Assembly: GCA_916048055.1 (NCBI GenBank)
Contig: CAJZHL010000029.1
Location: forward strand, 481,001-545,000
Length of the DNA: 64,000 bases
DNA from: Pedinophyceae sp. YPF-701
Taxonomy: Eukaryota > Chlorophyta > Pedinophyceae
Direction of reading: 5' to 3'
The notes beneath the pieces are model-generated. The model had not been told where the DNA came from and made no database searches. It saw only the letters and a program-made list of their open reading frames with translations. A program made the position numbers and the translations under genes. How positions within the stretch are numbered: the first letter of the stretch is position 1; each line of letters starts with the position of its first letter. Positions 1 to 9,201 of this stretch are shown here, in pieces.

Positions 1-63
1 GCTACGGTGGGGAACGTTCGGCACAACGCTTGACCAAGCAGGACAGCACAGTCCAGGTGAGCT
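1..63 (+). repeat. Direct repeat, copy 1 (about 560-bp spacing)
   Basis: The first 63 bases recur with small changes at 560-624. Both copies contain the core CTTGACCAAGCAGGACAGCA and end in CCAGGTGAGCT. The window edge cuts this copy, so the unit may be a roughly 560-bp tandem repeat that continues to the left. Confidence 0.8.
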
Positions 64-244
64 CCACGCAAGCGGATCGAAACACTTGTGCTTTCGCTGT
101 CGCTGCGCACGTCGCGGCGGGCGGTCAGGGCAGCTGGTCACACGCAGTGGTTGAATTACTTTCAGCAAAGCGAACGAGCTTGCTGATGGCCGTCGGAAAT
201 CTAGATTAGCGGTGTGTTTTTGCTGTTCGCTGTGATTGTTCTCA

Positions 245-298
245 GACCTACGGGCGCCCCCCGACCGCGAGGATGCTTGAGCGACCGAAGCGGTACGT
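245..298 (+). repeat. Dispersed repeat family A, copy 1
   Basis: Core ACCGCGAGGATGCTTGAGCG preceded by ACCTACGGGCG and followed by ACCGAAGCGGT. Related copies lie at about 668-694 (left half only), 1900-1965 (with a G-run insertion) and 8527-8586 (near full). All four are in the same orientation and all lie in gene-free DNA. Confidence 0.75.
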
Positions 299-559
299 TT
301 GCGTTTCCTTTGTTTGTACTTCGCTGACCTACAGGCAGGGGCACGGGTGCAGCGGGCCTTTGCATACTTCCGTGCATTCGAAGGGGTGCGTGGAGTACGC
401 GTCGCAGAGAGCAAGCGCGGACCATCACTGGCGCATAGGGGCACGTGGCAATTTCGGTGCGGGTCCATATCCCGCCAACCCCATGCGAGGCCGCCGGCCA
501 CATTCCTGGCATGCCGGTATCGCGGTCAGGCCAGTGAGGCACCGGTCATGCGCGTGGTC

Positions 560-624
560 GCTACGGTGGGAAACTTTCGGCAAAGACGCTTGACCAAGCA
601 GGACAGCACAGTCCAGGTGAGCTT
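560..624 (+). repeat. Direct repeat, copy 2 (about 560-bp spacing)
   Basis: Second copy of the repeat at 1-63, nearly identical apart from a few indels in the first 30 bases. It runs straight into the 20-bp doublet at 623-662. Confidence 0.8.
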
Positions 625-662
625 AGTTCTTCGCTATAGTAGTTAGTTCTTCGCTATAGTAC
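623..662 (+). repeat. 20-bp tandem doublet
   Basis: Two head-to-tail copies of TTAGTTCTTCGCTATAGTAG (623-642 and 643-662, the second ending in AC). This is a small AT-richer patch that abuts the larger repeats. Confidence 0.85.
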
Positions 663-667
663 TTTGC

Positions 668-694
668 TGACCTACAAGCACCCTCACCGCGAGC
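668..694 (+). repeat. Dispersed repeat family A, partial copy
   Basis: Left half of family A: TGACCTACAAGCACCCTCAC followed by CGCGAG, after which similarity stops. It lies just upstream of the family B copy at 733-788. Confidence 0.65.
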
Positions 695-732
695 GAGACG
701 CCGCGGAATACGTGCACGGCACAGCGAATCCT

Positions 733-788
733 GAACGATCCCCGCAGTGTCTCACCGTCGTGCATGAGGGCTCACATTGTCTATCCTG
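733..788 (+). repeat. Dispersed repeat family B, copy 1
   Basis: Begins GAACGATCCCCGCAGTGTCT and ends TTGTCTATCCTG. The reverse complement of 8596-8649 matches along its whole length with only scattered differences. Family A copies neighbour both B copies, but the relative orientation of A and B differs between the two loci. Confidence 0.75.
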
Positions 789-1899
789 CTTGTGAACGAT
801 CCCAGGTGTGTTGCTGGCCTCGCGTCGGCTGCGCTAGCCGGCGATCGAGGTGGTACGTGGACAGCAGGGCAGAGGCACGGCAAATTGATATGAAGAAAAC
901 CACGGGGGGGGGCTGCTCGTCAACGGCGGTGAGCTTCAGATCAATATGGCACGGGATGTTGCTGGGCAACCGGCCGGCGCGTTGCACGCACGGGCACCTC
1001 CGGGCATCGTGCGCCCGGACCGCGCGCCCGCAGAAGCACTCGTGTCTCTGGAAGGCTGTGGGTTGCGTTGATATAGTGACGGGCTGGATGCAGCGACGTG
1101 CCTTCGGGCGCCGCAGGTGGCGGCCTGAGGGACAGCCGCGGTAGCTTGAAGGGCCTGAAAGCGGCTCTTGGCCAGAGGGGAAAGTCAGGGGAGGCGTGAG
1201 GAGGTGCTGGCTACTGACCGCTGCGGGGGGTCTGACGCAGCCAGCACCACGCCTCGCAGGGGCGCAGAGGCGTCGCGCGAGCCGCCGAACACGGTCGCGG
1301 TCTCCGGGAGTACAGAGTGGAGATACATAGCAGCCGAAGCGCATCGCAGACAATCTGCGGAGGGGGGAAGGGGGGTTGCTTGACAGCTCACCCACCGGGC
1401 CTTGACAGCCCACTGTGCGCGGGTCAGCGTCCGCGGGTCTCTGCCGGCGCACGGCCTGCGGCAACTGGAAGACATACGGCGCAGCGGCTCCCACGGTTTG
1501 TGCGGCACCAGGCGGGGGGGGTGGGGGAGGGACTCCAGGCTCGGAGCGAAGGAGTCGCTGCATGGGTCGCCTGGCCGTGGTTTGCCGGGAGCAGGGGGGA
1601 GGGAGGGAGGTCGCTGATTGCATCAGATGTCAGTCGGTCCAACGCTACACTCGACAGCACGTTCGGGGGATGAGGCGGTTTGCATGTGCCCGCCAGGCGC
1701 CAGGTGCGATTCGCCGCCACTGCGGCAGCGTGCCACCGATCGCAGCCGGTCCTGCCGCAGGGCATGCGTCGAGGCTGACGCGGGAATGGCCATCGCCGCG
1801 CGTTCTGCGGTCTAGAGCGTGCCCGAAGCAGGGTGGGGGCAAAAATGCGACGTCGCTCTGATGCAACACGTCAGTGTCGCGTGGGGTGGGTTTCGATTG

Positions 1900-1965
1900 T
1901 TCGCTCCTACAGGCGTCCCCCGACCGCGAGGATCGGGGGGGGCTTGAGCGACCAGAACAGTATGG
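1900..1965 (+). repeat. Dispersed repeat family A, diverged copy
   Basis: Contains CTCCTACAGGCGTCCCCCGA, then CCGCGAGGATC, a run of eight G, then CTTGAGCGACCAGAACAG. The G-run splits the core shared by the other copies. Confidence 0.65.
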
Positions 1966-2553
1966 CAGACAGGTGCGAGCGAGCGCGAACGGGTCTCGAG
2001 TGCGCTTGCGTCGCGGGGGCGGCAGAGTGATGCCGTGCGACCCGGCCGCGGGTCCGAGACGCATCGAGGCGTGGACAAAAACGACACGGCAGCCGCGACG
2101 GTGGCGGCGGGAATGGTGCACAGAGTTCGGGCCGGAGCGGTGCGAATGCACGGGGGCTCGGGAGCCTCCATTCCAATGATGGAGGCCCCACACGTGCGAT
2201 CAGGACTCTGGGAAGAGAGTCCGGGTGAACGGGACGCATCAGGTCTTCGAACGAAGGGGAGAGGAGGGAAGGGGGGGAAGGGAAGGGCGGGGGCTGGGGC
2301 GGGGAGGGGGGGGAGAGGGGGGGAGGCGTTGAATGAACAGCGGAGGGGGAGTAACGACGTCGGTGGATCCGGAGATCGGTGATGGGGGGCACTCCCCGGG
2401 GAGGGGGGGGGCTCGAATAGTGCGTTCGATTCGGAAAGCGTGGTTCCGCGCCCGCACTGCGTGCGGCTGCGTCGGAGGTGTGCCCTGCGTCGATGTAGTA
2501 GTAGCGCTGCGCGTGCATTCGCCTGCTCGTGTTAAACTAGGGGGGGGAGCGCC

Positions 2554-3872
2554 TCACGCCACGCGGCTGCGCTTGCGCTGCTGGACATTCGGGTTGCTGG
2601 CCTCCGTGCTCCCGCTCTCCGCGGACAGGTCGTTCGGGAGCTTCGCGGCCTCGCGCGCCTGCAGCGCCTTGGCGCCAGCAGCAGCGTCGCCGCCGTCCTT
2701 CAGCGCGCCCTGGGCCTCCTGCGGCGCCTCCTTCCCGCTGCCGTTGCCGCTGCCGTTGCCGCTGCCGTTGCCCGACGCGCGGTTGCCGCTGCCCGTGCCC
2801 GTGTTGGTGAGCGTGGTGCCCGTGCCAGCCATCATGTTCGTGCCGTTGCCCGAGCCGCCGTTGCCGTTGCCCGAGTTGCCGTTGCCAGAGCCGTTCGCGC
2901 CGCTGCCGCGCGTGGCCTGCGTGTCCGCGCCGTTCTGCGCCGCCCCGGCGCGCCCGGCGCCGCCGTCGCGCGCGGCTGGCATGTTGCGCCCCTGCCGCGC
3001 CGTGCGCTGCGACGTGTGCTGACCGCCGCTCCGGGGCCACGCCGGCAGCGGCTCGAGCTGCGGCGACTCGTCGCGCGGGCGCTTGTGGCCGCCCTCGCCT
3101 GCCTGCCCGCCCGGCTGCGCTGGCCATGGGAAGCCTGCCTGGGCCATTGGCGGGCCCGCGGGCGCCGCCGGCCTGCGGGCCCGGCTGCGGCTGCGCGGGC
3201 GGGGGCATCTGGCCCTGCTGCGCCTGCGGCGCCTGCCCGAGCTGCGGCGGCAGGTTGGGCGGCGGCGCCGCCTGCTGCTGTGCCTGCTGCTGCTGCAGCT
3301 GCATCGCCGCGAGGAGGGCGGGGATGGACGCCATGGAGGGGGGACTGGAGCCGTGCGCAAACGCCGGAACCTGCTGCATTGCCTGCAGGATGGCGTTCCA
3401 CTGCGCCGCGGGCACTGAGGCCTGCGGCTGCGGTGGCTGCGGCTGCTGCGGCTGCGGTGCCTGCTGCTGCTGCTGCGGATGCTCTTGCGCAGGACGCGGC
3501 ACTGGAGGCGGCATCGACTGCTGCTGCTGCTGCTGCGCCGTCGGCACCCACGTCGTTTGCGGGGACGACAGTCCTGGTGGTTGTGCGAAGACGTGGTGCT
3601 GCGGGGGCGGCTGGTGCGCGTGCGCCTGCGCGCGCTGGACCTGCGCGAGCGACGACAGCAGCCAGAGCACCGAAGTCAGGCTCGACCACGAAGGCGCGAG
3701 CGGCGGCTGGCTGGGCGGCACCAGCGGCGGGGCGCTGGGAGGCGCGACGAACGGTCCTTGGGCGCCCGTCGGCGGCTGCGGAGACGACGGAGTCTGCTTG
3801 CCCTGCTGCTGCACGGGAGCCGGCGACTGCTGCTGCGGCTGAGGCGACGCCTGCGGCTGCGGCTGCGGCTGT

Positions 3873-3923
<51 letters not shown>

Positions 3924-5062
3924 GGCTGCACCGGCGGCTGCTGCTGCTGGTGGTGGTGGTGATGCTGCTGCGTCTGTGCCACCTGCAGCAGCGACGCCAG
4001 CAGCAGCTGCAGCTGCTCGGGCGGGATGTTGAGGAGGCCCTGCTGCGGCGGGTGGTGTGCGGGGTCCGGCGCCGCGTTGTACGCCTGCCCCGCCGCTGCG
4101 TCCTGCGCCAGCGGCTGGTGCGGGTACTGCGGCGGGTGCTGCGCCTGGAACTGCAGCGCGAGCTGCGGGATCCGCGACAGCATGTGTGCCGTGAGCGCCT
4201 GCAGCCGCTGCGCGTCCACCCCCGGCGCCTGCTGCCCGTCGGGCCCGGGCGCAGCCATCACCGCGTCGCCGGGAGCCGCCGCGGCGTTTCCGGCGCCGCC
4301 CGCGCCCGGCGGGACGTTGCCGGGCGAGCCCGGCGGGCCCGCCTGCGCGCCGGGCACCGCAAGCTGCGACGGCGGGGCGGTCGTGGTCGCTGCCGCGCGC
4401 CGCGCCGACCGCTTCTGCTTCCCGAAGCCCTCGCCGCCCTGCTGCCGCTCCCAGTCCGCGGCGCCGCCCCCCGAGAAGGCCTTGGCCACGCCCGTCAGCG
4501 AGTGCAGGTTGGGGGGCGCCGCGGGCATGCCCCCGAAGGCCGGGTACGTCGACGGAAGCGCTCCGAGGTACATGTTGCTGTAGTTCTCGAAGGTCCGGAG
4601 GTTCCCGAGGTTGGCCTGGTCCGGCCGCGGCGCCACGGGGTCGGCCTTGGCGGGCGCGCTCGGGGCGTGCTGGGCGCTCGCGGCCGTCTTCTTGCGCCGC
4701 CGTCCGGCGCCCGGCGGCACGTTGCGGAGCGTGCCTCCGGCGGTCCAGTACCTCTGGCAGCCCTGCGCGACGCACGTGGGTCCCGGGGCGGGGAGCGAGG
4801 GCGGTCGGTGCCTGCGGGGGGTTGGCGGGGCGCGCTCGGCACGCGAGCGGCCGTGGCGGGGGCGCGCGGCGTGCGCGGGACGTGGCCGGCGGCGTCTCAC
4901 CTTGCAGAGGTACCGCGGCTGCTTGGTGTTGTAGTTGTTGAAGTAACAGAACTTGGTGTTGGTCGAGGCGCAGCGCGGGCAGGGCAGGCGCTGCGGCGGC
5001 TTGGGCTTCTCCCGCGCGGCCGCGGTGCCCTTGCTTTCCCCGCCCGCAGCGTCCGTGGACAT
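2554..5062 (-). CDS. Dof zinc-finger transcription factor
   Basis: Plant-type DNA-binding factor that should act in the nucleus on AAAG-type sites. The Dof finger sits near the N-terminus: Cys28, Cys31, Cys53 and Cys56 in the C-x2-C-x21-C-x2-C pattern, followed by CQRYWTAGGTLRNVP and a basic GRRRKK tail. An intron at 4763-4900 (138 bp, GTGAG...GCGCAG) splits the finger between Lys54 and Gly55. The rest, to about 789 residues, is low complexity: Gln-rich blocks including about 16 pure CAG codons, then Gly/Ser/Asn repeats and a basic end. The reading frame changes by one base near 3150-3190, in GC-rich sequence with no plausible intron. Removing one nucleotide makes both ends in-frame, so this is either a sequence error or a real disruption. 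The start chosen (5062) is the first Met before the finger; the open frame continues upstream, so the N-terminus is uncertain. The family is certain; the exact ends are not. Confidence 0.88.
3874..3922 (-). repeat. CAG/CTG trinucleotide run encoding polyglutamine
   Basis: About 16 uninterrupted CTG units on the plus strand (CAG on the coding strand) inside the Dof gene. More interrupted Gln codons lie on either side. Confidence 0.95.
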
Positions 5063-6213
5063 GGACAGCTCGCCGTCGCCGTTGTCCGCCTGCTTCGCTC
5101 CGCGCTCTGCTAGGAGAGGAGCAGCATCTGCGTCGGGCGGTCCCGCCGCGGAAACTCCGCCCGCCTTGGTGTTCGCCCGGGCCGTAGTTTCCCTCCTCTT
5201 CGAACCGCCAGCCGTCGCCCTGGACGCGGAAGTGCCCCTGCGGCGCGGTCGGGCGGAAAGGAAGCCAAGTTGCGCGTGCGCAACCGTTGCGGGAGGGGGG
5301 CCCCGATAGACTGTGCGCGGCGCGCATTCGCACAAAGTCCTCTCCGTGAACGATTGCGCACCTTCTCGGCCGCTGGACGCTCTTCGCGGACGAGCAATCG
5401 ACGCTGCTGCTGCGCTGGTGGCCTTGGCTGCGCGCCTGGTGGCCGTCCGCCGCCGCGCCGCGCTGATCGTGCTGCATTGCGGGGAATTTCGAGGGCGCTT
5501 TTCGGTGAGAGACTGGCCCGCGCGCGGGGGGCAGGCGGGGCACCTAGCTTCGCTCAAGGCAACGCCCGCGTCGCACGGCGCCCGGGGCGTGACGCGGGCG
5601 CGAAACTCCACGCGAGCACACAACGAACGCGAGGCAATCCAGAGGGTCGGCGTTCACGGCCGATGCGGCCCCGCACGGGGAGCGGAGCCCCCTAGAGCTC
5701 GGCTGCCCGGTGCGAGCGCCCCGCGCACCTCGGCGGGCCCCGACTGGGCGCGTGCGGCCTGCTCCATCTGCGAACTATCATCCGTCCTCCCGACGGGCGG
5801 CGGCGACGGTTCTGCCGGGCCACCCGCCGGAGCGTCAGCGGGTTTCTCTTTCGGCATTTAGTTGCGCGTCATTTCTCTCGCGTGCGGACGCGGGGGGCCA
5901 TGCTTGGCTGGTTGTCGTCCTTTGCAATTTGCAGACGCGGCTGAAATTGGCGCGACGGGGCCGAACGCCGCCCAAAGCGACCCGCGCAAAGTGGTACCGG
6001 CCGGGGGGAGGAGTGTCAGCTCTGCCCAGTGCCGTACTGGACCTGGCCAGTGCGCGTGCCGACCCACCCCCGCTCGCGGTTCGGGCGCGGCGCCGCTCCC
6101 AGCCCCGTCCGGCCCCCAGCCGCGACCCGCCCGCGCTCGTCCGACGTCCGCGGAGCGGCCCAGCGCGCGTTGCAAACATCACACGACACAGCGACCACTC
6201 CCGCGGCCAGCCC
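5063..6213. other. Upstream region of the Dof gene
   Basis: No recognisable gene. It holds the likely 5' UTR and promoter of the minus-strand Dof gene and the 3' flank of the STPGR gene. A further coding exon of the Dof gene here cannot be excluded, since the frame stays open to 5623. Confidence 0.45.
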
Positions 6214-7818
6214 TCACCAGGCGTAGTACGAGCCGGGTCCGGGCACCTCCGACTTGGGCATGCCCATGCGCATGGAGGACCCGAAGCCCGACGACGGCGC
6301 CGTCTTCACCCGCGAGTCCCCCTGCTTGCCAAACGCTGTGGGCGCGTTGTACGTCCCGGCGCCCGGGGCCGCGCGGCCGGCGAACTGCGTCTTCGACGCC
6401 CGCGTCCCCATGAACACCTTGCTCGCGCCGTCCCGGTCGACGTTGCCGAACGAGTGGCTGGGCGCCGTGGGGCGGTGCGACGGGGCCTGCTGGCCGATCG
6501 ACGCCGTGTTCTCGTACTGCCCCGCGCCGGGGTTCTCCCGCCCGCGCCGCTCGTAGTCGTACCTGCGCGCGCGAGACCGACGGGGCGCGTTCGCGGCGTC
6601 CCGGGCGCAGGCTGCCGCCCGCTTCACTGGGCGCGACACGCCCCGCAGGGAGACTGATGCGGCCGAGAGCGGCGGAACGGCGGAGCCGGCGCACGCCTAC
6701 GGCCCGCGCGGGAGCAGCGCGGCGTCGCAGCCCGCGGTCGAGGGGCGCGTGCGGGCGCCGCCATGCACGGCGTGCATGCCGGGGGGAGGGGGCGCACTTG
6801 AACCGCTCGCCGCCCGGCATCTTCCACGACGGCGCTGTCGACTTCGTGGCGTCGACGCTCTTGAACAGCGACGACGGTGGCTGGTACGTGCCGGGTCCGG
6901 GCGAGCCTCGGGACGCGTACTGCGCGGGACAGCGTGGCGGAGGGCGCGCTGGGCGGGGCCGGGCAGCGCGGCGCCGGTGCTCCGGCGGGGGGGCGAGCGT
7001 CGCGATGGACGGTGCCAGCGGGGTTCGGGGCGGCGCGGGGAGCGGCCTGCGGGGCGGGATCGGCCCGTCGGCGGCTGCGAGCCGGGGCGCTCGCGGTGGG
7101 CCAGCTGCCGTCGATCGCGCACCTGCTTCTTCTCGTGGCGCGTCGACACGAACACGGAGGCGGCCTGGTCGCGCGTCGTGGTTCCGAAGCCGGTCTTGGG
7201 CGGGCTCTTCATCGTCGACACGGTGGCTCCGTGCAGCGTCTCGATGTGCGAGTAGGAGCCCGGCCCTGCGCGCGCACGGGGGCGGTCGCAGGTGGCAGTC
7301 AGCGGCCGGGACGCGCGGGAGCCGGATGTGTAGGCGAGGTGCGATCAGATCAGGCGGTGTCGTCGGCCCGGGCCGGACGCTGGGGGCCGTGCGCCGGGGG
7401 CCCGGGTTGCAGGGGCTGCTGGGCGGGGGAAAGAGGGCTCGCGGGGCCGGGGCTGGGGTGCAGGGCGGCGGGCGGCAGCGGGGTGTGGAGCAGGCGCACC
7501 TGGCACGGCCGACTTGGGCCGGACGAGGCGCTCGGACTGGCCGAAGCCGTAGGACGGGGCGTCCTTGGCGGTGGATGCAACATGCTTGCCGAACGACGAG
7601 TTTTCGGGGTTGTACGCCCCGGGACCGGTGCCGTAGTTGCCCCCCTTGGAGTTCCTGTTGGACTTGTCCACCGCGGGAGACGCGTAGGTGCGCGCAAACT
7701 GGTCGCGAGTGGAGGTGCCAAAGCCAAACGAGGAGGAGCTCTTCATGTTGCTAAGCGGCTGCTTCGCGAACGAAGTCCGTAGCGACATGACGCGAAATCG
7801 ATCCGCTTCCGACGGCAT
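6214..7818 (-). CDS. Sperm-tail PG-rich (STPGR) repeat protein
   Basis: A 310-residue protein of four exons: 7818-7500, 7265-7123, 6919-6798, 6562-6214. All three introns (234, 203 and 235 bp) start GTGCGC and end CAG, and the phases join cleanly. It is built from STPGR repeats, visible as GTGPGAYNPE, VPGPGSYSH, SPGPGTYQPP, NPGAGQYEN, APGAGTYNAP and VPGPGSYYAW, each followed by Phe-Gly or Ser-Phe-Gly elements. Proteins of this family bind along axonemal microtubules, several of them inside the tubule lumen, so a flagellar or cytoskeletal role is inferred. Start is the first Met of the open frame. A second, non-identical STPGR gene is at 43680-45123. Confidence 0.85.
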
Positions 7819-8526
7819 CTTGATCGATCGCGCCCCTCGCCTCGCGCTAGTTCACGTACACCTCACGGGCCCGACCTCGCAGGGCAGCCGCACGCCGTTC
7901 CGCCGGCCCTGTCGATTTCAAGCCGTGCGTGAACGGTGGAATCTTTGCCCGTACGCGCGCATCGCGCCGCCATGGATCCCCGCGGTGGCCAGGCGCCCCA
8001 CAACGACATGACGCAAGTCGCTCCGGCGAAATGCAACACCCCGCCCCGACTGGGCCGTCGGCATCGCGCCCGTGCGGCGCAGACGCGCGGCACACATGCA
8101 GGGGGACTCCGCCAACCCAGTGGTTCGGACTCCGTGCGCCGCTGCGGCTGCCCTGCGACGTGCCAACCGCCACGCAGCTGAGGGGCCTAAGGCGATCGGC
8201 GCTGCTCCGCGCAACGACCCCAGCCGTCCACGCCGGCCGCCTCATCTCGAGCCTCCCGCGCAGCGAGGGCCGCCGATGCGCGCGCCGCCCGCGCGACATG
8301 CGAGCGATCACGTGATGATGTTGCAGCGCAACTAGCCCCACGGCGGCCCAGCCTGGCGACGCGGGCCAGGCCGCCCCAGCGCTGGCGAGAGGCATCGCTA
8401 CGAAGGGCGCCATGTGCTCCAGCTTGCTTGTCATCGGCGTGCGCACTGGGGGCGGCGTTGACTTGATTGTTGGCCCACACGTACGTACAGCGCATACGGC
8501 ATGAGCAAGGGCTGGCCGCGGTCTGT

Positions 8527-8586
8527 GATTCGCCGACCTACAGGCACCCTCACCGCGAGGATGCTTGAGCGACCGAAACGGTGCGG
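8527..8586 (+). repeat. Dispersed repeat family A, near-full copy
   Basis: Contains GCCGACCTACAGGCACCCTC then ACCGCGAGGATGCTTGAGCG and ACCGAAACGG. It matches the copy at 245-298 along its length and is directly followed by an inverted family B copy. Confidence 0.75.
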
Positions 8587-8595
8587 CACACCACA

Positions 8596-8649
8596 CAGGA
8601 TAGACAACGTGAACAGTCATGCACAACGGAGACAATGCGGGGATCGTTC
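8596..8649 (-). repeat. Dispersed repeat family B, inverted copy
   Basis: On the minus strand it begins GAACGATCCCCGCATTGTCT and ends TTGTCTATCCTG, matching 733-788 in inverted orientation. Confidence 0.75.
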
Positions 8650-9201
8650 AGCGTGCTGCGTGAGTCTCTGCACGACCCCAGGTGACGACGGTCCTTTGTG
8701 CCTCGGTCCAGCAGCACGTCCAGAGTCCGACCGACATGAGTCAGTGCGAGTTTACAGAGTTCCCCCGCCGGGGGGTGTGTTTCCACGCTGCCACCGCACC
8801 CGCCGCAAGGTTGCCGTGAGTCGCGGCATCAACGGTTGGATGCGCAATCACGTAACACAGTGCCGCCTCGTCATGCAAGTCCCTAGAGCTGCTGCTTCTG
8901 GGGCCGGGGTGACCTACAGCGCACCGCCGCCTACGGGCCGGCACGGGTGGTTCGACAGAAAGGGCTCCTAGCGCCTGCGTGCATCGGCATCTCTCTCCGC
9001 GCCAGTGGGGCGGCGGAGTCGGTAGTGTAAGCGTGCTGTAGGCACTCCCCCGCGCCGGTGGCAAGCGGTCGACCGGGTCGCTTCTCCCGGGCGACGCTTC
9101 CCTCTGCGCCTAGATAGATCCCAGTCGCGAGAGGAGTGCCCCGCGGGGCGGGTCAAACGCCCGTCGCGGGTCCCGCCGCGGCGCGTCGACCGCCTCGTCA
9201 G

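Larger units (their letters stand above)
1..2553. other. Repeat-bearing non-coding stretch
   Basis: No reading frame here looks like a real gene: the open frames are GC-driven, overlap on both strands and match no family I know. The stretch holds several repeat copies (listed separately) and a G-rich tract at about 2252-2420 with many runs of four or more G. It lies 3' of the Dof gene, which is read toward it. Confidence 0.6.
7819..9201. other. Gene-free stretch with dispersed repeats
   Basis: No supported gene. It lies between the 5' end of the STPGR gene and the 3' end of the RWP-RK gene (both minus) and contains full family A and B repeat copies at 8527-8649. A short minus-strand frame around 8750-8900 reads somewhat like protein, but I recognise no domain. 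Confidence 0.5.

Noticed and set aside
781-1623. A 280-codon minus-strand frame near the left edge
   Set aside because: Overlaps repeats, is Pro/Arg/Cys-rich, and competes with frames of similar quality on the other strand.
2832-5543. A 903-codon minus-strand frame rich in Ala and Arg overlapping the Dof gene
   Set aside because: It is the shadow of the Dof CDS in another frame; CAG repeats read there as Ala codons. The Dof frame has the diagnostic zinc finger.
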